A stretch of 18,216 nucleotides of DNA from Candidatus Roizmanbacteria bacterium (GTDB lineage Bacteria > Patescibacteriota > Microgenomatia > UBA1406 > GWC2-37-13): the NCBI GenBank assembly GCA_026395475.1, contig JAPLYQ010000020.1, positions 1 to 18,216 on the forward strand, in the 5' to 3' direction. A program made the translations under genes and the position numbers. The notes under the pieces are model-generated. The model made no database searches and was not told the origin of the DNA. It saw only the letters and a program-made list of their open reading frames with translations. This document shows, piece by piece, positions 1 to 7,372 of this stretch; within the stretch, counting starts at the first letter, position 1, and each line of letters opens with the position of its first letter.

Positions 1-2
1 TA

Positions 3-986
3 AAATTTATCCTCATCAAACCACCAGTAGATACTCAAGTTAATCCAAATAACAGTATCCGCATCGGGTTTGCGCTTGGCGACCTCAGAGAAGAGCGGTG
101 GCAAAAAGATAGAGATCTGTTTGTTGAAGCAGCAAAAAAACTAGGCGTGTATACTCAAGTTGTATCAGCAAATTCCAATGCTGAGCTACAAAATACACAA
201 GTAGAAAATTTAATTAGTCAGGCTGTTGATGTTATTGTCATAGCCCCTTACGATAGTGAAAAAATCGCTGGAGTTGTTGAGTTAGCTCATAAGGCAAACA
301 TAAAAATTGTTGCCTATGATAGATTAATAAAAAATTCAGATGTAGATTTTTATGTTTCCTTTGATAATGTAAAAGTTGGGAATATGGAAGCACAAGGGGT
401 TACGTCAGTTAAAAATACAGGGAACTTTGCCTATATTGGAGGAGCTCCAACAGATAATAATGCCTCACTCTTAAAACAAGGATCAATGGAGGTTTTAAAT
501 CCACTTATCAAAAAAGGATCTGTAAAACTTGTTATTGACGAATTTATGACAGATTGGAAACCAGAAGAGTCATATAATACTATTAAAAAATATTTAGCAG
601 CTGGTGGAAAATTAGATGCGGTTGTCGCAGCGAATGACGGTACTGCATTTGGAGCTATTCGTGCACTTAAGGAATATAACATGGATGGAAAGATTCCCGT
701 ATCTGGTCAAGATGCAGAACTATCTGCAGTTCAGCGAGTGATCCAGGGAACTCAAACATTAACAGTGTATAAACCAATTCCTGCACTTGCTCAAAAAGCA
801 GCGGAAATAGCAGTTGAGCTTGCAAAAGGGAAAGCTCCCCAATCAAATAGTAAAACATATAATGGAAAAATAGAAGTGAAATCCTTTTTCCTTGATCCAA
901 TCATGGTTACAAAAAATAATATTGACGAAACTGTTATTAAAGATGGTTTTCACTCAAAGAATCAGGTATATCAAGTAATTAAATAA
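3..986 (+). CDS. xylF: XylF-like periplasmic sugar-binding protein (5' partial)
   Basis: The reading frame is open from base 3, so the start lies outside the window. A GTG at 147 is internal and would remove the first beta-strand (IRIGFALGDLREERW). This is a type I periplasmic-binding fold with the hallmarks of D-xylose-binding proteins: AYDRLI followed by DVDFYVSFDNVKVG, VVAANDGTAFGAIRALKE, and SGQDAELSAVQRVIQGTQ followed by TVYKPI. The family binds an extracytoplasmic monosaccharide and delivers it to an ABC importer or to a membrane sensor. No permease or ATPase is visible downstream. Instead a HAMP-type transmembrane protein starts 22 bp later, so a sensory role is as likely as transport. 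The signal peptide or anchor cannot be seen. The family is secure; xylose specificity is inferred from similarity only. Confidence 0.88.
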   Translation, partial: KFILIKPPVDTQVNPNNSIRIGFALGDLREERWQKDRDLFVEAAKKLGVYTQVVSANSNAELQNTQVENLISQAVDVIVIAPYDSEKIAGVVELAHKANIKIVAYDRLIKNSDVDFYVSFDNVKVGNMEAQGVTSVKNTGNFAYIGGAPTDNNASLLKQGSMEVLNPLIKKGSVKLVIDEFMTDWKPEESYNTIKKYLAAGGKLDAVVAANDGTAFGAIRALKEYNMDGKIPVSGQDAELSAVQRVIQGTQTLTVYKPIPALAQKAAEIAVELAKGKAPQSNSKTYNGKIEVKSFFLDPIMVTKNNIDETVIKDGFHSKNQVYQVIK

Positions 987-1008
987 AATATTAATAGTAG
1001 AAAATATT

Positions 1009-1947
1009 GTGAATAGTATTAGAAACAGGATTCAAAACACCCTAATTGGAATGATTTTAGTTGTTGGTGTATTTGCTGCAATCATGTTTTTGGTAAACCA
1101 GCTTAACGTCTATCAAAATCAAAGGATAATTCAAACGATGACGATGGAATACAGTATTATTTCAATGTCAGATAATTTAATTAAAACATATAATAATGCT
1201 GGAAAAAATTCTGGAAATATGCAATTTTTTTCTGAATATCGGACAATAAAAGAAAATCTCCTCAATGTTATTATTTTGTTAAAAACAAGAATTGTATCTG
1301 AGGAAAGTAGAATGCTACTTCTCGGTGTTGAACATACAGCAAATATGGTTATAAGTGAATGTGACGCTGGGTTAAAAGAAATAAAAGCAGGTGAGCTTCA
1401 GAATTTTTCTGAACATTTTGCTCAAGCACATAAAGAAAATGAGTTTGTACAAAGCAATACAGCAACACTTTTACAAAAAGAGCTTGAATATTTATCTAGT
1501 ACTCAAGAAAAATCCCAACAGCTTTACTTTATTACCCTTATCACATCATCAATCATTTTTCTTTTTGTTATTTTTGTAATGATTATTTATGCGAGCAATT
1601 TTTCGAAACAGCTCATAAACCCAATCGAAAATCTCACAAAATCTGTTGAACAAGTGGCTGCTGGGAAAATGGATGTTTTAATTAACCAAGAGCTCATCAA
1701 TCAAAAGGATGAAGTGGGAATTCTGTCTCGCTCATTTGAGATGATGGTAATCAATATTAAAGACATGATTACCAAATTGAATTATTCAAACATTCAGATT
1801 ACTAATTCAAAAGATGCACTTGAAAAAGGGAACACAGAACTTAAGAAATTAAATCAGTTTATGGTTGACAGGGAAATTAAGATGATTGAACTCAAAAAGA
1901 GAATTAGCGAACTTGAAAAATCAAGTATGCAACAAGGGAAAATTTAA
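1009..1947 (+). CDS. Two-TM HAMP-domain sensor protein without output domain
   Basis: The 312-aa protein starts at a GTG. It has a TM segment at about residues 11-31 and an extracytoplasmic, mostly helical region at 32-170. A second TM lies at 172-195, followed by a HAMP domain at about 196-250 (INPIENLTKSVEQVAAGKMD, then DEVGILSRSFEMM). A charged coiled coil covers about 252-306 (MVDREIKMIELKKRISELE). It stops there: no histidine kinase, methyl-accepting signalling tip, cyclase or phosphatase domain follows. The layout resembles the sensor half of a chemoreceptor or kinase. It lies 22 bp after the XylF-like gene and 19 bp before the hemerythrin gene, so it may receive input from the sugar-binding protein and pass it to a separate partner through the coiled coil. 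That role is inferred. Confidence 0.8.
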   Translation: MNSIRNRIQNTLIGMILVVGVFAAIMFLVNQLNVYQNQRIIQTMTMEYSIISMSDNLIKTYNNAGKNSGNMQFFSEYRTIKENLLNVIILLKTRIVSEESRMLLLGVEHTANMVISECDAGLKEIKAGELQNFSEHFAQAHKENEFVQSNTATLLQKELEYLSSTQEKSQQLYFITLITSSIIFLFVIFVMIIYASNFSKQLINPIENLTKSVEQVAAGKMDVLINQELINQKDEVGILSRSFEMMVINIKDMITKLNYSNIQITNSKDALEKGNTELKKLNQFMVDREIKMIELKKRISELEKSSMQQGKI

Positions 1948-1966
1948 TATATAGTATATAGTAACT

Positions 1967-2380
1967 ATGACAACCTCAAAACTTGAATGGGACGAGAAAT
2001 ATAGTGTAGGCGTACAACAGATAGACAATCAACATAAAAAAATGTTTGATACTATAAATCGATTAATTGAATTATTAGCTAGTAAACCTACACAGAGTGA
2101 TGTTGATTCTATAGTCAAAGCACTAGTGGAATACAAACAATTTCATTTTAAAACAGAAGAAGATTATTTTGATAAATTTAACTACGAACACAAAGAAGAA
2201 CATAAAGCTAAACATAGAGAATTTAACTCAAAACTCGTATCACTTATTGATCTCTATAAAGAAGACACAATAGCGCTTGCATTTAGTTTAGTTAATTTCT
2301 TAGAAGACTGGCTTATTGATCACTTGATGGTTGAAGACCAAAAATATATTGAATGTTTCCGTGCTCATGGACTCAAGTAA
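1967..2380 (+). CDS. Bacteriohemerythrin
   Basis: The 137-aa single-domain protein has the complete hemerythrin ligand set at canonical spacing: H23, H60-x3-E64, H79-x3-H83 and H119-x4-D124. It opens with the typical LEWDEKYSVGVQQIDNQHKK sequence. The family forms a four-helix bundle with a non-haem di-iron centre that reversibly binds O2 and is used for oxygen storage, delivery or sensing. There is no signal peptide, so the protein is cytoplasmic. Its place between a HAMP protein and a MEDS protein favours an oxygen or redox input to a signalling complex over bulk O2 storage. Length and motifs match family norms and nothing is truncated. The upstream gap contains two overlapping TATAGT repeats just before the ATG, so a local promoter is possible. 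Confidence 0.96.
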   Translation: MTTSKLEWDEKYSVGVQQIDNQHKKMFDTINRLIELLASKPTQSDVDSIVKALVEYKQFHFKTEEDYFDKFNYEHKEEHKAKHREFNSKLVSLIDLYKEDTIALAFSLVNFLEDWLIDHLMVEDQKYIECFRAHGLK

Positions 2381-2403
2381 TAGTAAGTTCTGAATAAAAA
2401 ATT

Positions 2404-3054
2404 ATGGGAACTCACCTTAATGTTACAGATATTAGTTTTGGAGACCATCTTTCTTCGATATATCAAAATAAGGAGCAACAGTTTTCTCTTATCGTTCCGT
2501 TTGTTATGGATGGATTGAATAATAATAATAAATGTATTTATGTTGTTAATGAGAATTCAAGAGAGGAAGTAATCTTTGAATTTGAAAATGCCGGGTTTAA
2601 CATAGAGACCTATATTGCTAGTAAACAGTTTGTAATATTAACAGCAGAAGATACTTATTTAAAAGATGGCTATTTTGGTGTAGAGAAAATACTCAATTTT
2701 ATCGAGGAAACAAATAATACTGCTATTAAAGATGGATATAATGGTCTAAGAGGAATAGGGGAGATGTCATGGGCACTCGCAGATATAGCTATCAATGAAA
2801 AACTTATAGAATACGAAATCAAACTAAATAAGTTTTTAACAAATAAACGAATTGTTTTATTATGTCAATATAACGAAAGTAAATTTAGTCATGATATTTT
2901 AAACAATATAGTTCGTACCCATGAATCAATTGTAATTTACGGAAAGCTTTACAAAAATAAATATTTTTACATTGCTCCATCATATTTTAATCAGGCAAAA
3001 AAACTTCCAGCAGATTCATATCAGACAATAATTGATACGATTATTGAGGAATAA
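2404..3054 (+). CDS. MEDS-domain (DcmR-like) sensory protein
   Basis: The 216-aa protein matches the MEDS sensory domain known from DcmR-type regulators and from kinases of methanogens and methylotrophs. Visible motifs are a GDHL near residues 13-16, the hydrophobic FSLIVPFVMDGL, a KCIYVV strand, the central LRGIGEMSWAL at 115-125, and LLCQYNESKF at 152-161. It ends soon after the domain with no DNA-binding or kinase module. MEDS domains are thought to sense small hydrocarbon-derived or redox-related signals, though the ligand is generally unknown. It is the last gene of the + strand sensory group, 23 bp after the hemerythrin gene. It converges on the SET-domain gene with only 7 bp between the stop codons. 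Family assignment is good; function is inferred. Confidence 0.8.
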   Translation: MGTHLNVTDISFGDHLSSIYQNKEQQFSLIVPFVMDGLNNNNKCIYVVNENSREEVIFEFENAGFNIETYIASKQFVILTAEDTYLKDGYFGVEKILNFIEETNNTAIKDGYNGLRGIGEMSWALADIAINEKLIEYEIKLNKFLTNKRIVLLCQYNESKFSHDILNNIVRTHESIVIYGKLYKNKYFYIAPSYFNQAKKLPADSYQTIIDTIIEE

Positions 3055-3061
3055 ATCTTTC

Positions 3062-3664
3062 TTATACAGAGTAAATTTTCTGATATATTGGATTGATTGG
3101 CAAGGTTTTTGGATAATAAAGAAGAGGAGGAAGGAAAGTACCAAATTCATCGGCAATTTTTTTTGTTTTTTGTCTCTCTCTATTTTGAAATTTACTCCAA
3201 AGTTTATATTTATTTTTTGAAAGATGCATGGTTCCAGTACAGTCTTTACTTTTACATAAGCATGCGTGCGAACATGGTGAACATGTCCCTTCATTTGGAC
3301 TAAGTAAATAAGAAATAGTGAGTTCTTCTCCAGCCTCAATATCCTTTATTGCATAAAATAAAGTATGGCCATTATATAAATAGATCCAACAATTTGGGAC
3401 ACAAGAATGATTTACTAGGTGAGGACCATGTTTTGATAGGTCGGGATAAATAGAAGCATAGTCAGAAAGATACATAAGGTAGAGTCCTTGTTTATCATCC
3501 TCCACATTATATTCAGCATTGCTGATTATTTTTCCCAGGTAATCTCCAATAACAGTTCCACGCTCTATTTTGTTTTTAGCAAAAACACCATATCCTTTTT
3601 CTTTCGTTTTTTTTACTCTTAAGAAGCTTTTTGGCAATAAAAACATGTGGTTCAAGTGTAACAC
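3062..3664 (-). CDS. SET-domain protein with post-SET cysteines
   Basis: The protein is 200 aa from a GTG start, or 194 aa if the internal ATG at 3646 is used; no Shine-Dalgarno decides between them. The SET domain spans about residues 13-122. It has KGYGVFAKNKIERGTVIGDY, the AdoMet-pocket signature NHSCVPN (85-91), and GEELTISY (112-119) carrying the catalytic-type tyrosine. A post-SET-like cysteine cluster follows (C128, C131, C135, C137, C142, including CLCKSKDC), which in the family binds zinc and completes the substrate channel. SET proteins methylate protein lysines, and bacterial substrates are mostly unknown. The last 50 residues are basic and then hydrophobic, without a recognised domain. 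The gene stands alone on the minus strand between two plus-strand genes. Confidence 0.88.
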   Translation of the reverse strand: MLHLNHMFLLPKSFLRVKKTKEKGYGVFAKNKIERGTVIGDYLGKIISNAEYNVEDDKQGLYLMYLSDYASIYPDLSKHGPHLVNHSCVPNCWIYLYNGHTLFYAIKDIEAGEELTISYLLSPNEGTCSPCSHACLCKSKDCTGTMHLSKNKYKLWSKFQNRERQKTKKIADEFGTFLPPLLYYPKTLPINPIYQKIYSV

Positions 3665-3759
3665 AATGATTATGGTTAAGAATTAGCCAATATTGGCATG
3701 TCCTTTATAAGAGGGAAATACTTGATGGAGAGTGCGTTTTATGAGATGATGTATTTACC

Positions 3760-4254
3760 ATGGTAAGAAAATCGAAAGCTAAATCAAAAATAAAATCGAA
3801 AAAAGGTGTCCAGTTAAAATTACTATATCCCTATATAACAATTTTTATTTGTTTAATTTTAGTAGGGGTTGTCTTTTTTTGGAAGCTATCGCAGACAACA
3901 GCGTTTACACGAATATCAGGTGATACATGGAGTTTTGTAGTCCCCAAGCATGAAGCTAATGGGCCTCGTTTTGGAAAGGGAATTATCAAACCTCGATTTC
4001 CAGTATATGGAGTACAGCAAAGAGTGACAATCACCATTTCAGACACCGCTCCAGTAACAAAAGTAAGTGCATATCTACTTACAGATACAAAATCCTCTGG
4101 TCCGTATGAATTTTTGCCAGGAAGTGGAACAAGCTATAACAGTGATTGGACAGGAGTGTGGACACTAGACGATACACATAACAAAAAATATACATTATCT
4201 GTCATGGCGACAAGTACCAATGGAACCACAACGGTAAATATTCCTCTTAAATAG
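3760..4254 (+). CDS. Membrane-anchored extracytoplasmic beta-sandwich protein, unknown function
   Basis: The 164-aa protein has a strongly basic N-terminus (KSKAKSKIKSKK), one TM helix at about 23-43, and an exported part of about 120 residues. The exported part is rich in alternating beta-type stretches (QRVTITISDTAPVTKVSAYL, GVWTLDDTHNKKYTLSVMAT), as in an Ig-like or bacterial surface beta-sandwich. The topology is therefore N-in/C-out with a single anchor. I do not recognise the family. Its stop lies 8 bp inside the end of the convergent Nudix gene. The ATG at 3760 is followed directly by the basic cluster and fits a type II anchor. Function is not assigned. Confidence 0.7.
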   Translation: MVRKSKAKSKIKSKKGVQLKLLYPYITIFICLILVGVVFFWKLSQTTAFTRISGDTWSFVVPKHEANGPRFGKGIIKPRFPVYGVQQRVTITISDTAPVTKVSAYLLTDTKSSGPYEFLPGSGTSYNSDWTGVWTLDDTHNKKYTLSVMATSTNGTTTVNIPLK

Positions 4255-4798
4255 ACTGAGAGGCAATTGCATCTATCCCAATCAGTGTAGCTCTATCACG
4301 AGCGAGTATTTGTGCTTCATCAGTAGTTTTCCATCCCCACTCGAAAAATTCTTTTGATAGAAGTTTTTGGATAGGGTGAAATAAATCTTTTTTAAATGGA
4401 ATAAAGTACCAGATATCATAGTGCCATTCACAAGTTTGTTTTTTTGGATTTTCAATTTTTGTTATTGTAAATAGGGAGGGTGTATTTATATTTATTTTTT
4501 GTACCAACCCCCATTCTTCTTGCATTTCACGATACAGAGCGGCTTCAAGTGATTCATTCTTATCAACATGTCCTCCATTAAATAGCCATAGGCCAGACTT
4601 AATATGTTTTCCCATAAATACTTGTCTCTTCTTTGGGTCATAGGCTGCAAAATACACACAAAGATGAGAAAGAGGGTTTTCATCTCTTGTCAGATTTCCT
4701 TCAGTTATCCTTGTTATAAACCGCCTACGTACATCAGTATTGAGACTTGGAACATTTTCCAACAAGAGTAAAAGATTACTTTGTAAAGAATTATGCAT
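4247..4798 (-). CDS. Nudix hydrolase
   Basis: The 183-aa protein has a perfect Nudix box (G-x5-E-x7-REUxEExGU) running from G76 through E82 to R90-E91, E94-E95 and G97-L98. Before it comes WLFNGGHVDK, and after it TCEWHYDIWYFIPF, a typical strand pair of the fold. Nudix enzymes use the box glutamates to hold divalent metal and hydrolyse nucleoside diphosphates linked to another moiety. The substrate cannot be read from the sequence. The N-terminal 45 residues form a helical extension common in stand-alone Nudix proteins of this size. The gene is divergent from the YggU gene across a 25-bp gap holding a shared -10 element, and its 3' end overlaps the convergent membrane-protein gene by 8 bp. 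Confidence 0.93.
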   Translation of the reverse strand: MHNSLQSNLLLLLENVPSLNTDVRRRFITRITEGNLTRDENPLSHLCVYFAAYDPKKRQVFMGKHIKSGLWLFNGGHVDKNESLEAALYREMQEEWGLVQKININTPSLFTITKIENPKKQTCEWHYDIWYFIPFKKDLFHPIQKLLSKEFFEWGWKTTDEAQILARDRATLIGIDAIASQSI

Positions 4799-4803
4799 GG
4801 TTC

Positions 4804-4813
4804 TATTATAATA
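4804..4813. promoter_or_regulatory. Shared bidirectional -10 element
   Basis: The 25-bp gap between the divergent Nudix and YggU genes contains the perfect palindrome ATTATAAT (4805-4812), which reads TATAAT on both strands. On the + strand a TTGTAA at 4781-4786 lies 17 bp before TATTAT (4804-4809). Transcription would start only a few bases before the ATG at 4824. On the - strand TATAAT ends 6 bases before the Nudix ATG and no clear -35 is visible. Both transcripts would have almost no leader. The call is from sequence only. Confidence 0.55.
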
Positions 4814-4823
4814 TCAGCATAGT

Positions 4824-5048
4824 ATGAAAATCTTTATTAAAGTAAAACCAAAAGCTCGTGAAGAGCAAGTTATAAAGATAGACTCCACTCATTATTTGGT
4901 CCACATCAAAGAGGCTCCGGAAAAAGGGAAGGCAAACAAAGCTGTTATTGAAAGAATGAGTGAGTACTTCAATATTCCTAAGTCCCACCTCAAAATCAGT
5001 TCAGGACTCACATCAAAACAAAAATCCATCGAAATTGCAACTACTTAA
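4824..5048 (+). CDS. yggU: DUF167 / YggU family protein
   Basis: The 74-aa protein covers the whole DUF167 domain: MKIFIKVKPKARE at the start, the conserved EAPEKGKANKAVIERMSEYF, then IPKSHLKISSGLTSKQKSIEI. The family is widespread in bacteria, archaea and eukaryotes and has a small alpha/beta fold; its biochemical role is unknown. Length is somewhat short of the usual ~100 aa but both conserved blocks are present. The stop codon shares bases with the stop of the convergent surface-protein gene at 5045. It is divergent from the Nudix gene and probably shares its -10 element. Confidence 0.9.
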   Translation: MKIFIKVKPKAREEQVIKIDSTHYLVHIKEAPEKGKANKAVIERMSEYFNIPKSHLKISSGLTSKQKSIEIATT

Positions 5049-6988
5049 TAAGTAGGAGGTGTCGATGAGTTCTTTTTGACAATAGCTACGGCTACAACAG
5101 CTCCAACAATTCCTAATACAACAATCAGGGCAACAATAATAATTACTTGTTGATTTACTGGATTCATTGTAGAGGTAGTCTGCTGAGAACTATTTGAGGT
5201 CGATGCGTTTGTATTCAGGCTTGAATTCGATTTGTTCTGTTGAGAACCTGTTTTGTTGCTTCCTGTTCCATCTACTGGGACAATATTGAGCTCTGTTTTG
5301 CCTGCAGCTTGTGGAACGGCAACTTCTCCATTCTTTTTTCCAGTCAACAAGTTAATGTTTTCCTTAGTGAAATAGTATTTGTTTGCTTGGGTAAATTCAA
5401 AGATGCGATACTTTACATTTCCTCCATTTGGTTTTACAAAATTGAGGTAAAACTCCAAATTCATTGGGGCTGTAGGAAGATAACTTGGTGAAATATAAAA
5501 GTACCCATTTTTGTCTGCCTTGGTCTGGTAGTAAACAGAGTCTCCATTCTTTAACTTAACTTGTACTACAGCATTTGGAATTGCTTGCTGTGCCTCATCA
5601 TAAGCATATCCTTCTACGTAAGAAGGGAGTGGGTCAATGACAATTGTTTGCTGAGATGATGTTTGAGCATTCACACTTTTAAACAAGAAGTCATGAATCG
5701 TATTAAGAATGTCTACTGGTAAACTCGCATGTGGAGTTGTGCCGAGTAAAGTACTTTTTATAAATTCGACTTCAATAGCAGAATCGGTAAGAACTTTAGC
5801 AATAGGAATTTCAAGTAAATAAAAACCTGAATGATTTGAATCAACTCTTCCCAATTCAATTTTCTGCATTGGAGTACTTCCCTGACCAGTAATCTTCTGG
5901 TAAGCTACAACTGTTGTTAAAGGATGAGAGACCTTTCCTTTAATCGTATAGGTTCCCTTGTCAATATCTTTTTGAAAATCATACTGCATATTAATGGGAT
6001 TTTTTACCATAGGTGTAGCAGTCACAGGATCGAGTGGAATATTTCGGCACTCTGGCATATCTGCCTTTTCATCAATAACTTCATTTGGCTTATAAATTGT
6101 GCAATGATTTTTAGTGTCATTATCATCTATAAAGTCATACACCTGAGCCATGTTTGGGCTTGCATGTGGTGTTGCACTAAATTGATAGCCAGCAGGAGGT
6201 TGGACAGTAAGAATATATCTTCCAGGAGGAACAAGGTAGTTATAAACTCCATCTTCTCTGGTGGCCGCATTATTTCGTAGAACAGGATTATTGACAAGTG
6301 CAACACCTGCTTCATTACGTATAGTAACAACTACATTTGCAACAGGTTCTAAACTTACTGAGTCAAAAACAATCCCGTAAGGATCATGGTGAGTCCATGA
6401 AATAACAGCACAATCTTTTCCAGAAGGAGCTTCAAACTTAAAAGTTGCTTGTTGTAATGCTCCGGCGTCCCCTGCAGATCCTGATGCTGGAGGGCGAATC
6501 TCTACACCAAAAAATTCATAACCACCACTTGAAGCTGTTGTACCACCAACTGTTGCATCAACTTTAATCTCTTGAGTTGCATCAACTTCAAATTTTGGGT
6601 TTGCAGTCGTGTGATTATCAGTGTGAAAAAAAGTTACATTAATTTGACCTGTTCCTCTATTTATTCCAACAGGATTTGCTCCAAATAATTCATCATCATA
6701 TTGGGTACTCCCAGTTCCACAAATTCTCCCAGTTCCAGACCCAACGCAAGCAACCGTATAGACAGTACTTCCTTGTAAGAAGGTTCCTTTTAAGTATTTT
6801 GGAATAGACTGTGGGGAAGGAGGGTCATGCCACGTTAATGAACGGCTATTTCCTGGATCTTCAGGTCGATTGGTCAAACATTTAACAGTTTTTTCTCCTT
6901 GCACATTTGATTGAGAAAAAGCTGGAAAAGGATGTGATAATCCAACTATTAAAAAAAGGAGGGTTAGACCAAGGAATATTTTTTTCAT
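5045..6988 (-). CDS. Large surface protein with Cna-B/carboxypeptidase-regulatory-like repeats and C-terminal anchor
   Basis: The 647-aa protein has a Sec signal peptide at residues 1-26 (MKKIFLGLTLLFLIVGLSHP, cleavage near AFS-Q). The N-terminal half is a beta-rich region with a cysteine-containing loop at about 81-90. Three carboxypeptidase-regulatory/Cna-B-like beta modules follow. The first is at about 203-272 (DSVSLEPVANVVVTI to PPGRYILTVQPPAGYQF), the second at about 345-400 (KGKVSHP to NHSGFYLLEIP), and the third at about 455-515 (VEGYAYDEAQQAIPNAVVQV to ADKNGYFYISPSYLP). A Ser/Thr/Asn/Gln linker at 575-612 leads to one TM at 613-636 and a short KKNSSTPPTY tail. The protein is exported and anchored, and is likely structural or adhesive. 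No LPXTG-like motif is present. A TTGACA lies upstream on the minus strand, but a properly spaced -10 is not clear. Confidence 0.82.
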   Translation of the reverse strand: MKKIFLGLTLLFLIVGLSHPFPAFSQSNVQGEKTVKCLTNRPEDPGNSRSLTWHDPPSPQSIPKYLKGTFLQGSTVYTVACVGSGTGRICGTGSTQYDDELFGANPVGINRGTGQINVTFFHTDNHTTANPKFEVDATQEIKVDATVGGTTASSGGYEFFGVEIRPPASGSAGDAGALQQATFKFEAPSGKDCAVISWTHHDPYGIVFDSVSLEPVANVVVTIRNEAGVALVNNPVLRNNAATREDGVYNYLVPPGRYILTVQPPAGYQFSATPHASPNMAQVYDFIDDNDTKNHCTIYKPNEVIDEKADMPECRNIPLDPVTATPMVKNPINMQYDFQKDIDKGTYTIKGKVSHPLTTVVAYQKITGQGSTPMQKIELGRVDSNHSGFYLLEIPIAKVLTDSAIEVEFIKSTLLGTTPHASLPVDILNTIHDFLFKSVNAQTSSQQTIVIDPLPSYVEGYAYDEAQQAIPNAVVQVKLKNGDSVYYQTKADKNGYFYISPSYLPTAPMNLEFYLNFVKPNGGNVKYRIFEFTQANKYYFTKENINLLTGKKNGEVAVPQAAGKTELNIVPVDGTGSNKTGSQQNKSNSSLNTNASTSNSSQQTTSTMNPVNQQVIIIVALIVVLGIVGAVVAVAIVKKNSSTPPTY

Positions 6989-7050
6989 AGTATTTAAAAT
7001 TAGTATAGCATGTTTTAGATTGTCAATGGTATAGTGTAATAGTTATTATT

Positions 7051-7365
7051 ATGACGACTTCATTTAAGGAAAAAATCTACAAAATTACACGAAGAATTCC
7101 AAAAGGAAAAGTGGCCACATATGGACAACTTGCTCTTCTTGCAGGAAAACCAAAGGCAGCTCGTGCTGTAGGAAGCTTTATGAGAACTAATCCAGACGCT
7201 CCACGAACACCTTGTCATCGTGTTGTTTCGAAAAATGGAGCATTAACAGGTTATTCAATGAAAAAGGGGATTGTAACAAAAAAACACATGTTGCTTGCGG
7301 AGGGAGTCCCCTTTATTGGAGAAAAAGTAGATATAAAAAAGGCTCTTTGGACTGGTGTGATATAG
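7051..7365 (+). CDS. MGMT-family methylated-DNA-cysteine methyltransferase domain protein
   Basis: The 104-aa protein consists only of the C-terminal DNA-binding and active-site domain of the O6-alkylguanine-DNA alkyltransferase family. It has KVATYGQLALLAG (20-32), ARAVGSFMRTNP (37-48), and the active-site PCHRVV with the acceptor cysteine at C55. The family transfers alkyl groups from O6-alkylguanine to this cysteine in a suicide reaction. The length is that of alkyltransferase-like (ATL) proteins, but those usually replace the cysteine with tryptophan or alanine. Here the cysteine is kept, so direct repair is plausible. Only 7 bp separate it from the next + strand gene, so it may head that operon. 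Confidence 0.9.
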   Translation: MTTSFKEKIYKITRRIPKGKVATYGQLALLAGKPKAARAVGSFMRTNPDAPRTPCHRVVSKNGALTGYSMKKGIVTKKHMLLAEGVPFIGEKVDIKKALWTGVI

Positions 7366-7372
7366 TATATAT

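Noticed and set aside
147..986. GTG at 147 as the start of the sugar-binding protein
   Set aside because: The frame stays open to the window edge, and the upstream codons encode the first strand and helix of the periplasmic-binding fold (IRIGFALGDLREERW). The gene is 5' partial.
1949..1962. Tandem TATAGT repeats before the hemerythrin gene as a promoter
   Set aside because: No -35-like sequence is found at 16-18 bp upstream, and the gene is closely packed in an operon. It may only be AT-rich intergenic sequence.
3158..3190. T-rich run near the end of the SET gene as a terminator of the sensory operon
   Set aside because: There is no stable GC stem before the T run, and it lies inside the SET coding sequence, where it encodes lysine/phenylalanine-type codons on the other strand.
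5924..6280. 118-aa + strand frame inside the surface-protein gene
   Set aside because: It is antisense to a well-supported secreted protein, its residue composition is unlike real genes here, and it has no start signals.
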